Part shown: piece after piece, positions 44,662 to 53,254 of the stretch
Position numbering within the stretch: position 1 is the first letter of the stretch
How the letters are laid out: every line of letters begins with the position of its first letter
NCBI GenBank assembly: GCA_964610745.1
Contig: CAZSYL010000010.1
Coordinates: 1-64,000, forward strand
Source: SHLQ01 sp964610745
GTDB taxonomy: Bacteria > Actinomycetota > Acidimicrobiia > Acidimicrobiales > SHLQ01
Direction: 5' to 3'
DNA length: 64,000 nt
The notes under the pieces: generated by a model
What the model was told of the DNA's origin: nothing
The model's input: the letters and a program-made list of their open reading frames with translations, nothing else
The model's database searches: none
Program-made: the position numbers and the translations under genes

Positions 44662-46092
44662 ATGACCGCAGCTGCCTTCTTCGACCTCGACCGAACGCTG
44701 CTACCGCACGCGTCTGGAACAATCTTTGCCCGCCACCTCGAGGCTGCGGGCATCCATAGCAAGGCAGCGAGTGTTCCTGGCGCCGACCTCATGGTGCGTG
44801 TCTATGACCTTTTTGGCGAGACCAAGTTCAACATGCGGCTGGCTCGCTTGGCGGTGAAGGCTGCGAAAGGTTGGTCCGTTGAAGCGGTCGAAGTGGCCGC
44901 CAGAAACGCCGTGCCCGACCTCATCGAAGCCATACCGGGATACGCCAAGCTGTTGCTCGACGAACATCGAGAGTCCGGCGTCAAGCTCGTTATTGCGAGC
45001 ACCAGCCCGGTCGTTCTCATGGCACCACTCGCGAAAGCTCTCGGCTTCGACGATGTGATCGGAACCGTGTGGCTGCACGATGGTGAACAATTCACTGGTC
45101 AGACCGATGGTCCCTTTGTCTGGGGCACAAAGAAGCGCGATGCGATCGAGGCATGGGCCGAACAGAACGGCGCGTCGCTTGCTCAGAGCTTTGGCTATTC
45201 GGACAGCTACTACGACTCACCAATGCTCGACGTTGTTGGGACTGCAGTTGCGGTGAATCCTGACGCCAGACTCGCCGCCGTTGCGATGCTGAAGGGTTGG
45301 GAGATTCGGAACTTCGATGCCCCTCCTGGCGTCCTCAAGTTCGCCGGCCGCGAGTTGCAGGACGTCTTCAATGCCGTGACCAGACCAGAACTCGCGCCCA
45401 ACGCATCGTGGGAGTTCTCCGGACTCGACAACCTTCCCGAATCCGGCGCTGCAATTCTCGCGTTCAACCATCGCAGCTACTTCGATGTCATGGCGATGCA
45501 GCAGCTGATCGCCAAGAGTGGACGGCCGTGCCGGTTCCTCGGTAAGGCCGAACTCTTCGACAACCCGGTCGTTGGTCCAATCGCTCGGTTGGCGGGTGGA
45601 ATCCGCGTCGACCGAGGCAGCGGGTCGAGCGATCCGCTCGACAAGGCAATCGAAGCACTGCAAGCAGGCGAGATGGTCGCCATTGCACCACAGGGCACTA
45701 TTCCCCGGGGTCAGGCGTTCTTCGAACCCAAGCTCGATGGCCGTTATGGAACAGCCCAGCTTGCAAAAGATGGTGGGAAGATCCCAGTCATTCCGGTCGG
45801 GCTGTGGGGAACCGAGAAGGTGTGGCCGCGCAGCCAACAGGCTCCGAGCTTCAACCTTCTCAAACCCCCGCCCGTCAGCGTGTCGGTCGGTGAACCCGTC
45901 GACCTCAAGTATCGGAGCGTCAAGACGGACACGGTTCGAATCATGGACGCGATTTCGGCGCTGTTGCCTGATGAGGCCAACACGCCGTATCAACCAACGG
46001 TCGCCGAACTCCAGAAGACGTTCCCGCCGGGTTACACCATGACCGACGAGGACACCGAGGGCGCAGCCGATTCTGCGGCAGCAACGTCATGA
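44662..46092 (+). CDS. HAD-IB hydrolase / 1-acylglycerol-3-phosphate acyltransferase fusion
   Basis: 476 residues with two parts. The first 220 or so are a HAD-IB hydrolase: FFDLDRTLL with the nucleophile Asp, SST-like STSP, and GYSDSYYDSPML. The rest is a PlsC-type acyltransferase: NHRSYFDVMA (NHxxxD), then GGIRVDRG and IAPQGTIPRG. This fusion makes phosphatidic acid and may dephosphorylate it to diacylglycerol, feeding the WS/DGAT encoded next (overlap ATGA). First gene of the neutral-lipid locus. Confidence 0.92.
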   Translation: MTAAAFFDLDRTLLPHASGTIFARHLEAAGIHSKAASVPGADLMVRVYDLFGETKFNMRLARLAVKAAKGWSVEAVEVAARNAVPDLIEAIPGYAKLLLDEHRESGVKLVIASTSPVVLMAPLAKALGFDDVIGTVWLHDGEQFTGQTDGPFVWGTKKRDAIEAWAEQNGASLAQSFGYSDSYYDSPMLDVVGTAVAVNPDARLAAVAMLKGWEIRNFDAPPGVLKFAGRELQDVFNAVTRPELAPNASWEFSGLDNLPESGAAILAFNHRSYFDVMAMQQLIAKSGRPCRFLGKAELFDNPVVGPIARLAGGIRVDRGSGSSDPLDKAIEALQAGEMVAIAPQGTIPRGQAFFEPKLDGRYGTAQLAKDGGKIPVIPVGLWGTEKVWPRSQQAPSFNLLKPPPVSVSVGEPVDLKYRSVKTDTVRIMDAISALLPDEANTPYQPTVAELQKTFPPGYTMTDEDTEGAADSAAATS

Positions 46093-47522
46093 GCGATCGA
46101 CAAATTCACCTCTCGACCTACATGACCGAGACCGAGGCTTTGATGTGGTCCGCCGAATCCGATCCATGGTTCTCCTCGGGCATGGGCTCGCTCTTCCTGC
46201 TCGACGATGCGCCAGACTTCGAACGCTTCTCGAACGCGATGCTCGACGCATCACACACCTTGACGCGTCTTCGGGAGCGGGTTGAGGAAGGATTCGGCCT
46301 CGCGCCACCGCGCTGGGTCATCGACGAGGACTTCGACATCTCCGATCACGTCCGGCACGTGCAGCTGCCAAAGCCGGGGAGTCTCGACCAGTTGCTCGAG
46401 CTCACTGCGCAAGTCTTCCAGGACCCATTCGACACCTCACGGCCCTTGTGGGAGTTTGTCGCTGTGTCCGGCGCGGCTGGTCGAAAGTCGAAGAACTCGG
46501 TGCACGGGGCGATCATCATGAAGCTGCACCACTCGGTCAGTGACGGTATTGGAGCGTTGCGACTCGCCGAGATGTACCTCGACTTTGAACGTCACCCACC
46601 CGTCGTCGAGCGCGCCGCTGACGATGATGCCGGCGAGATACTGCCGGTTGTGCAGGACGATTCTGCTGGCGGCTTGGCTGCCGATGTCGAGTTCGTCGTG
46701 AAGAAGCAGTTGGCCCAGTCCCGTCGAATCGCCGCAGAGGTTGCACTCTGGGGAGCTGACTCGGGTCGTGTAAAAGATGTCGTGGGCAAGGCTGGCGATG
46801 CGGTGAAGGCTGCGACTGGCCAACTGAACGCGAAGCCGATCGAAACCGGTTCGCCCGAGTGGCGTACCCGTTCCCGGCAACGTCACCTCGAAGTTTTTGA
46901 CGTGGGGCTCGACGACCTCAAGGCCGCAGCAAAGCGTCTCGGCGGATCGGTCAACGACGCATTTGTCGCCGGATCGGTGCTTGGCGCCCAGCGCTATCAC
47001 GAAGCCGTAGGGGTCCAGGTTCCCCAGTTCAATCTCAGCTTCGTCATGAGCACCCGCTCTGACGACGCAGCCGGTGGAAATGCTTTTACGCCGGTGCCGT
47101 TCAGCGTGCACGGCGACTACGCCTCGGTCCAAGATCTCTTTGTGGCGACCCGGGATGCGATTGCCGAGCGGATCGACGAAGTCCTCGGGGCATCGCCAGA
47201 TGCGCTCAACCTCATGGTCGGATTCGCATCGCTTCTGCCGAGCTCGATCCTGTCAAAGGCCGGGCGCGCCCGAGCCTCGACTCAGGACTGGGCAACGTCG
47301 AACCTGCGAGGCGCGCCGATCCCGATCTATACCGCCGGCGCGGAGATCACCCACATGTATCCAATCGGTCCAGTCGCAGGTACGGCCTTCAATCTGACGG
47401 CGATGTCGTACTGCGGCACGCTCCATTTCGGTTGCTTTCTCGACCCCAAGGCGGTCGATCAGCCGGCCCTTCTTCGCACATCGATGGTGCAGGCATACGC
47501 GGACATCTGCGCCGCCGAATAG
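46089..47522 (+). CDS. Wax ester synthase / diacylglycerol acyltransferase (WS/DGAT)
   Basis: 477 residues with the active-site motif HHSVSDG (HHxxxDG, about residue 146), a PLWE-type N-terminal SRPLWEFV and C-terminal TSNLRGAPIPIYTAGAEI (NVPG-region counterpart). It transfers an acyl-CoA chain to diacylglycerol or a fatty alcohol, forming triacylglycerol or wax at the membrane surface. Coupled to the fusion gene above by an ATGA overlap. Confidence 0.92.
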   Translation: MSDRQIHLSTYMTETEALMWSAESDPWFSSGMGSLFLLDDAPDFERFSNAMLDASHTLTRLRERVEEGFGLAPPRWVIDEDFDISDHVRHVQLPKPGSLDQLLELTAQVFQDPFDTSRPLWEFVAVSGAAGRKSKNSVHGAIIMKLHHSVSDGIGALRLAEMYLDFERHPPVVERAADDDAGEILPVVQDDSAGGLAADVEFVVKKQLAQSRRIAAEVALWGADSGRVKDVVGKAGDAVKAATGQLNAKPIETGSPEWRTRSRQRHLEVFDVGLDDLKAAAKRLGGSVNDAFVAGSVLGAQRYHEAVGVQVPQFNLSFVMSTRSDDAAGGNAFTPVPFSVHGDYASVQDLFVATRDAIAERIDEVLGASPDALNLMVGFASLLPSSILSKAGRARASTQDWATSNLRGAPIPIYTAGAEITHMYPIGPVAGTAFNLTAMSYCGTLHFGCFLDPKAVDQPALLRTSMVQAYADICAAE

Positions 47523-47582
47523 TCCCCTGGGTCAAACGGCCCAGTCAGGCGGCCTCACAAATACACCGACCATTACTGACGT

Positions 47583-49655
47583 ATGGCGGCAGTACGAGAG
47601 TTCCACTACGACGATCCGCAAGACGAGGATGACGAGCGCTCTAAAGACGCTCAGATCCTTCCTCTGCCCGCGTCATCGGCCGCATCCGATGTTCCCAAAG
47701 ACAACGGGTTCTCGATTCGTGATCGGCTGCGGTACCGCTTCGATGACTTCATGTCGCGAGGATCGTCGTCGAGTTTCGTTGCGTTGACCGTTGTTTTCCT
47801 CGGGCTCTTTGTCACCGTCGCAGTAGGGCGCGCTATCACGGTCGCTGCCTTGGGTGATCCTGATGTCGAGCGCGGCAATTCATTCTGGCGCCAGATATGG
47901 ATTGCCTTCCTGGAAATGACGGACCCCGGTTCGATGGCTCAGGACATCGACTCAGCAATGTCGGTGAAGATCTTCGCAGTGATTGCAGGTCTGGCCGGGT
48001 TGGTCTTGTTGTCGGCGCTCATCGCTGTTATCACCACTGCGCTCGACGGACGTCTTGCAGCGCTGCGAAAGGGTCACTCAAAGGTCGTGCTAGAGGAGCA
48101 CTCAGTCATTCTTGGATGGAATGAACGAATCGTCGACGTTCTTCGAGAACTGATCCTCGCAAACGAGAGTGAGGAAAGCGCGGCTGTCGTGATCCTCGCA
48201 GACAAAGACAAAGAGGAGATGGACGACTTCCTCGCGCTCAATCTTCCTGAACGCATCACGACCAAGATCGTCACACGGAGCGGTGAGATCAGTTCGTTGG
48301 TCAACCTCGGCGTCGTGTCGATCAACACGTGTCGCTCGGTGATCGTTCTTTCGTCTGTCGAGAATGGCCCGACCTCTGATGATTTCGAGCGCAGCGATAT
48401 GACCGTCATCAAGACCATCCTCGGCGTGAGAGGGGCGCTCGACGACGGCGATGTGCCGGTCGTCGCCGAGATCTTCTCCCAGCAGAAGCGTGAGCTGGCG
48501 CGCACGATAGACCCGGGACGGGTTGTCGCGATCGACGCTGACGACATGCTGGCGAAGATCCTCGTCCAGACCTCGCGCAACGAAGGCTTGGCCGTTGTCT
48601 ACGAGGAGATGTTGTCGTTCGACGGTGCTGAAATCTACTTGTACGAACCTGACCTGGAGTTCACTGGACAAACCCTCCGCGAGGTTTCCTTCTGTGTTCC
48701 TGATGGCGTCCCTCTCGGTTTCGTTGATTCTGACGGCGAGGTCCGATTGAATCCTCCATCACAGACTCGGCTCGAAGGCAGGCTGACGCTGGTCGTCTTG
48801 TCGAGCGATGATTCTGCGATTGAGGTCGTCGATACGCCTGTTGCGACGCCCGTGTCAGTGGCTCCAAGTTCAATCGCTGCGGAACAAAGCCTTGAGCGAG
48901 AGCTCATCATTGGATGGACATCGAAGCTCCCGACGATCATCCGTGAATATGGTGACTACGTCGTCGAGGGGAGTGCCATCGATATCGTGCTTCGCGAACC
49001 AAATCCGGCTCGGGCTGTCGAACTGGTAGAACTCGCAAAGGAAGTTCCTGGCCTTGAGCTCCGCCTGCTCGACGCCAACCCTCGAAATGCTGCCGATCTG
49101 CTGACGCTCCGGCCGTTCGAGTACAACAACATCATCGTGCTATCTGAGGCAGGTCAGGCTGGCGCGGCGGAGTGGGCTGACTCTGAGACGCTGGTCTTCC
49201 TACTTCAGCTCCAACAGATCTTCCAAGAACACGGCGAGACTTCCACCAAGTTGGTTGCCGAGATTCTCGAATCGAGAAATCGTGAGCTGATCACCGGCAC
49301 AGGTGTCCGCGAGTTTGTGATCTCCAACCGGCTCGTCTCGATGGTGATGTCGCAGATTAGCGAGCAACAGGAGATGGCCTCGATCTACGAGAATCTCTTC
49401 AGCGAGGCAGGGTCTGAGGTCTACCTGAAGCCACTCGACTTTTACGTCGGGGGAGACATGCCTGAGTCCTTGACCTTTGCCGATGTCATGGAAGCCTGCT
49501 TCAAGCGCGATGAACTGGCTATCGGCCTGCGCTATTCGACCGGCGCGGAAGATCCTGGTGCCAATTTCGGCGTCGAACTTATCCCCGACAAGCTGACGCG
49601 AGTAGCAACCTCGGACATCTTGTCGGTTGTCGTCCTCGCCGAAGACGAGGCCTAA
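47583..49655 (+). CDS. CASTOR/POLLUX-type ion channel with RCK domains
   Basis: 690 residues: a cytosolic start, two membrane segments (ALTVVFLGLFVTVAV at about 63-80 and IFAVIAGLAGLVLLSALIAVI at about 130-150) with a pore-like segment between, then duplicated nucleotide-binding RCK/TrkA-N domains (EEHSVILGWNERIVDVLREL, IIGWTSKLPTIIREYG). This is the plan of plant CASTOR/POLLUX and bacterial relatives, probably a cation channel. Located 60 bp behind the acyltransferase gene; the link to lipid storage is unclear. Confidence 0.85.
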   Translation: MAAVREFHYDDPQDEDDERSKDAQILPLPASSAASDVPKDNGFSIRDRLRYRFDDFMSRGSSSSFVALTVVFLGLFVTVAVGRAITVAALGDPDVERGNSFWRQIWIAFLEMTDPGSMAQDIDSAMSVKIFAVIAGLAGLVLLSALIAVITTALDGRLAALRKGHSKVVLEEHSVILGWNERIVDVLRELILANESEESAAVVILADKDKEEMDDFLALNLPERITTKIVTRSGEISSLVNLGVVSINTCRSVIVLSSVENGPTSDDFERSDMTVIKTILGVRGALDDGDVPVVAEIFSQQKRELARTIDPGRVVAIDADDMLAKILVQTSRNEGLAVVYEEMLSFDGAEIYLYEPDLEFTGQTLREVSFCVPDGVPLGFVDSDGEVRLNPPSQTRLEGRLTLVVLSSDDSAIEVVDTPVATPVSVAPSSIAAEQSLERELIIGWTSKLPTIIREYGDYVVEGSAIDIVLREPNPARAVELVELAKEVPGLELRLLDANPRNAADLLTLRPFEYNNIIVLSEAGQAGAAEWADSETLVFLLQLQQIFQEHGETSTKLVAEILESRNRELITGTGVREFVISNRLVSMVMSQISEQQEMASIYENLFSEAGSEVYLKPLDFYVGGDMPESLTFADVMEACFKRDELAIGLRYSTGAEDPGANFGVELIPDKLTRVATSDILSVVVLAEDEA

Positions 49656-49702
49656 CCCGCGATTAGGGGTCTGACCTCCAAGTCGAAGGGGTGTGACAAG
49701 TG

Positions 49703-49760
49703 TTGCAAAGTAAAGTACGCAAACACCTTGCATAATTCGGATTGCTAAGTAAACTACGCA
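49703..49760 (+). promoter_or_regulatory. Tandem 19-bp direct repeat, probable operator
   Basis: TTGCWAAGTAAASTACGCA occurs at 49703-49721 and 49742-49760, 17 of 19 bases identical and 39 bp apart start to start, about 60-125 bp upstream of the HBHA-like gene. Each copy holds a GTA-N3-TAC core, and CATAAT (49731-49736) between them resembles a -10 box. The spacing is near four helical turns, so two regulator dimers could bind on one face. The likely ligand is the XRE protein encoded at 50602. Confidence 0.6.
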
Positions 49761-49827
49761 GTAGCAAACCGCAAGTCCTGGGGGTCCCTAGGCATACTCC
49801 GGGAGATCCCGGAAGGGAAGTAATCAC

Positions 49828-50453
49828 ATGGCAGTTCTTGAGCAACTCACCGACCAGATCACCGGCGCATCAGACAAGTTCTTTGACGTCGCGGTCACCA
49901 CGAACGACAAGGCACACGGCGCAACGAAGAACCTCGTCACGAAGATCCAGGACGCAGACGTCAAGCTGCCTTACGCCGACAAGATCTCTGACGCCATCTC
50001 CGATGTTGAGCTTCCTCTCGCCGACAAGCTCCCTGAGATCGACCTTCCTGAACCACTCGAAGCTGTTGACGCCTACTTCAACTTTGTCGGCAAGGGCATC
50101 GAAGCGAACCGCAACTTCACCATGAAGCTCATCAACCGCCTCGGCGAAGGCGAAGAGGTCATCGAGACGACCGCCAAGAAGGCCGCTCCAAAGAAGACCG
50201 CCGCCAAGAAGGCCGCTCCNNNNNNNNNNNNNNNNNNNNNNNNNNNNNNNNNNNNNNNNNNNNNNNNNNNNNNNNNNNNNNNNNNNNNNNNNNNNNNNNN
50301 NNNNNNNNNNNNNNNNNNNCCGCCAAGAAGGCCGCTCCAAAGAAGACCGCCGCCAAGAAGGCCGCTCCGAAGGCAACCGCGAAGAAGAAGGCTGCTCCAA
50401 AGGCAACCGCCAAGAAGGCAACCGCCAAGAAGGCTCCTGCGAAGAAGGCCTAG
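49828..50453 (+). CDS. HBHA/MLDS/PhaF-like droplet or granule protein (gapped)
   Basis: About 120 residues of amphipathic, helix-prone sequence (MAVLEQLTDQITGASDKFF, PLADKLPEIDLPEPLEAVDAYF) are followed by a Lys-Ala tail of AAKKAAPKKT repeats that is interrupted by the scaffold gap. The design matches mycobacterial HBHA, Rhodococcus MLDS and Pseudomonas PhaF: an N-terminal coat that sits on a lipid droplet or PHA granule and a histone-H1-like tail that binds DNA. The strong GGAAGGGAAG site lies 9 nt before the ATG. Reading through the 100 N does not preserve frame: the missing length must be 3n+2. The end at 50453 (AKKAPAKKA) is in the natural frame. Confidence 0.8.
50220..50319. other. Scaffold gap of 100 N within the Lys-Ala repeat
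   Basis: The gap falls inside a 30-bp coding repeat present on both flanks, a common assembly failure. Copy number in the genome is unknown. Confidence 0.95.
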
Positions 50454-50485
50454 CGCCACTGGTCCCGTATTGTGGCGGGACGATC

Positions 50486-50504
50486 GCCGCCCCTCAGGGG
50501 CGGC
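50486..50504 (+). terminator. Stable hairpin after the HBHA-like gene
   Basis: GCCGCCCC-TCA-GGGGCGGC, a perfect 8-bp GC stem with a 3-nt loop, 33 bp after the stop. There is no T-run, so it may act as an mRNA stabiliser or weak terminator. Confidence 0.45.
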
Positions 50505-50579
50505 TACTCGCTGCCTCCTCAAGGGCAGTTACTCGCTGCCTCCTCAAGGGCAGTTACTCGCTGCCTCCTCAAGGGCAGT
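50505..50579 (+). repeat. Three identical 25-bp tandem repeats
   Basis: Units begin at 50505, 50530 and 50555 and end at 50579, lying between the HBHA-like gene and the XRE gene. Each contains CTGCC and GGCAG arms able to form a short hairpin. They may bind protein or stabilise the upstream mRNA end. Confidence 0.9.
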
Positions 50580-50601
50580 GCCACATCGCCGAAGGAGACA
50601 C

Positions 50602-50958
50602 ATGGGTAACGAAGACCGCAGCCATTTGCTCGACCTTGGCTCGTTCATTCGCTCGCAGCGCCGCCTGGCCGACCTCTCTCAACGAGAACTCGCCAAGCTC
50701 ACCGCGTTATCCGATCCGTACGTGAGTCAGCTCGAGCGAGGATTGCACGAGCCCTCAGTACGGGTCCTTCGCGCGCTTGGGAAGGCGCTGAACGTTCCGG
50801 TCGAGACCATGCTGGGCATGCTCGGGGAAGAGCTGAACGAAGACGCAGAGACCATCTCGACCGAAGCGGCGATCAAACGAGATACGGCGCTCAGCGATTC
50901 GCAGAAGGCTGCGATGCTCGAGATCTACAAGGGCTTCACCGGCGAGGGTGGTTCGTGA
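50602..50958 (+). CDS. XRE-family regulator, MLDSR/Rv0474-like
   Basis: 118 residues with an N-terminal HTH (LGSFIRSQRRLADLSQRELA, SDPYVSQLERGLHEPSVRVL) and a short helical tail. The SQLERG-x-HEPS pattern resembles the XRE regulator gene next to hbhA in mycobacteria (Rv0474) and the Rhodococcus lipid-droplet regulator MLDSR. AAGGAG sits 6 nt before the ATG. It follows the HBHA-like gene and overlaps the patatin start by 4 bp. Confidence 0.85.
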   Translation: MGNEDRSHLLDLGSFIRSQRRLADLSQRELAKLTALSDPYVSQLERGLHEPSVRVLRALGKALNVPVETMLGMLGEELNEDAETISTEAAIKRDTALSDSQKAAMLEIYKGFTGEGGS

Positions 50959-51920
50959 AGAAGATCGGACTCGTCCTCGGTGGCGGTGGTATTGCCGGCT
51001 TTGCGTACCTGACGACCGCGCTGACGGTGCTCCAGCAGATCACGGGCTGGGATCCTCGCGATGCCGACGTGATCGTTGGAACATCTGCCGGCTCAAACGT
51101 CGGTGGTTTCCTCCGTGGTGGTACGCCGATTGGTGAATCGCTCGACGACATCATGACGTTGCCCGCGAACCCGCGGTCGATGGAGCGCCTTCGGGTTCTC
51201 AGTGGACGGGAAGCCGACCGCACGGTCAGGCTGTTCCCCACCTCTCTCAGCATGGCCGTCCGTGAGGCCGCCCGCGGGCCGTTTATGCGTCCGTCGCGTT
51301 TGGTCTCGGGCCTGCTCCCAAACGGCAACATCCGGACGGACACCATCGGCGATCGGATGATCGAACTGCACGCAGACGAGTGGCCAGACAAGGAACTTCT
51401 CATCACCACTGTTCGATTGCACGACAGTGAACGGGTCGTCTTCGGTCTCGATCGCAAAGATGTTGACGTCGGCACCGCCGTCGAAGCGAGCTCGGCGATT
51501 CCTGGCTATTTCAAGCCGGTCACTATCGACGGTTTTCGCTACGTCGACGGCGGAACCCACTCGCCAACGAACGCCGACTTACTCGCCGACTACAACCTCG
51601 ACCTGATCGTTGTTGTCGCACCTCTCTCGGTGGACAACGTCGCGACGGGCTGGATGACAACCAACGGTGCGCTTCGCCTGTACTGGCGCAACCGGGTGCA
51701 GCGGGAAGTCGCCGAACTTCGCGACGCTGGTCATCAGGTCCTTCTGCTCGAACCATCAATCGAAGAGGCTCGTTCGATGGGTACGACTCTGATGGACCCG
51801 ACCCGCATCGTTAACGTCGTGCTGCAAACCTCCTCTGCTGCTCGGTCGGCAATCACCGAAGCAAAGCTTGGCACCGAGCTCGCCATCCTCCGCGAAGCCA
51901 GCAGCACGAAGGGCGCCTGA
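50955..51920 (+). CDS. Patatin-like phospholipase
   Basis: 321 residues with LGGGGIAGFAY (oxyanion), VGTSAGS (nucleophile Ser) and YVDGGTHSP (Asp). The GTG start overlaps the XRE stop (GTGA). A lipid-droplet lipase or phospholipase is the natural reading in this locus. Confidence 0.9.
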   Translation: MKKIGLVLGGGGIAGFAYLTTALTVLQQITGWDPRDADVIVGTSAGSNVGGFLRGGTPIGESLDDIMTLPANPRSMERLRVLSGREADRTVRLFPTSLSMAVREAARGPFMRPSRLVSGLLPNGNIRTDTIGDRMIELHADEWPDKELLITTVRLHDSERVVFGLDRKDVDVGTAVEASSAIPGYFKPVTIDGFRYVDGGTHSPTNADLLADYNLDLIVVVAPLSVDNVATGWMTTNGALRLYWRNRVQREVAELRDAGHQVLLLEPSIEEARSMGTTLMDPTRIVNVVLQTSSAARSAITEAKLGTELAILREASSTKGA

Positions 51921-51922
51921 GC

Positions 51923-53251
51923 ATGGAACGGATGACGCAGCAGGACTACGACATCCTCTCTCTCGAAGATGACGTCGTCGCTGCCCACGGCATGACCATT
52001 GCCGTCTTCGATGGCCCCGAACCCGCATTCGACGATGTGATCGAACGCATCGCAGACCGGGTTCGGCTCGTCCCGCGTTACCGGCAACGACTCGTGAACG
52101 TTCCGCTCGATCTGGAACGACCGGTCTGGGTCGATGACCCAACGTTCAGTATCGACTTTCACGTACGCCACACAGCGCTACCCAAGCGCACTGGGCGCGA
52201 CCCGTTCAATGCCTTTGTGAGCCGTGCTCTTTCGCAGCGTCTCGACCGGGGCAAGCCACTCTGGGAAGTCTGGCTCGTGTCTGGGCTTCCGGGTAAGCAG
52301 TGGGCCCTCGTGTCCAAAGCGCATTATGCGATCATCGATGGTGTCTCAGGAACGGACATCTTGGGCTTGCTCGCCGACGACATCGAGGTTCCGTCAGGAC
52401 TTGGTCAGACGATGCTCAGCCCATTGCCGACCGACCGCAAACTCCTCATCGACGCAGCCGCCGACCTGATGTTCGACCCAGTCGAATCCTTTCGAGCAGC
52501 CAAAAGCATTGGTTCAAAGCCCTACCGCCTAGCTCAGAAGCTCACCGCGGGTATGTTCACATCAGCGGACCCAAACGGCCTCGGCCGGGCGATTGGACCG
52601 CACCGCAAGTGGCGCTCGGCAAAGGTGTTGCTCGAAGATCTTCGTAGCGTTCGCAATGCGCACGAGTGCTCGACCACCGACGCCATTCTCGCCTCGATCG
52701 GCAGCGGCATCCGTAACTACCTGGTCGAAACCGGCAAGCCCGTCCCCGACGGGATCAACGTGGTCGTACCTCTGTCGGTAGGTGCAGCCACGGTCGGCTT
52801 GTCCGGCCAGGTAACGACCCTGTCCGCCCGGTTGCCTATTGGCTTGTCCGATTCTGCCGAACGTCTCGCTCTCATTCACGAGCAGACCAGCAAGGGAGCT
52901 CGACAGAGTGGCGCACTCGCAGGTCGTGTCCTTCGCCGCCAGGAGAACTTCGTGGCGCCGAGCATTCTGGCCCAGGGCGTCCGCTCGACGATGCTCGAAA
53001 CACGGAACAAGACACCGGACACCGTCGCGATCAACGTGCCGGGTCCTGTCGAAACGATCGAAGTTCTTGGCCATCCAATGGTCGAGACCTACCCGGTGAT
53101 CCCGCTACCGGGTGCTGTGCAGTTGGCAGTCGCGGCGATGTCGCTCGGTGACACGGTCTACTTCGGGGTGACCAGCGACTTCGACTCGACCAAGGGTCTT
53201 CGCCATGTTGCGGACGGAATTTCAAACGCCGTCACGGAGCTATTGAGCTAA
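51923..53251 (+). CDS. WS/DGAT-family acyltransferase with altered active site
   Basis: 442 residues, with DRGKPLWEVWLVSGL, the C-terminal AINVPGPVETIEVLGHPM and the full WS/DGAT length. The active-site motif reads HYAIIDG at about residue 134, so the second His of HHxxxDG is Tyr. That His is the general base in related acyltransferases, so activity may be low or changed. It starts 3 bp behind the patatin stop. Confidence 0.88.
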   Translation: MERMTQQDYDILSLEDDVVAAHGMTIAVFDGPEPAFDDVIERIADRVRLVPRYRQRLVNVPLDLERPVWVDDPTFSIDFHVRHTALPKRTGRDPFNAFVSRALSQRLDRGKPLWEVWLVSGLPGKQWALVSKAHYAIIDGVSGTDILGLLADDIEVPSGLGQTMLSPLPTDRKLLIDAAADLMFDPVESFRAAKSIGSKPYRLAQKLTAGMFTSADPNGLGRAIGPHRKWRSAKVLLEDLRSVRNAHECSTTDAILASIGSGIRNYLVETGKPVPDGINVVVPLSVGAATVGLSGQVTTLSARLPIGLSDSAERLALIHEQTSKGARQSGALAGRVLRRQENFVAPSILAQGVRSTMLETRNKTPDTVAINVPGPVETIEVLGHPMVETYPVIPLPGAVQLAVAAMSLGDTVYFGVTSDFDSTKGLRHVADGISNAVTELLS

Positions 53252-53254
53252 CGC

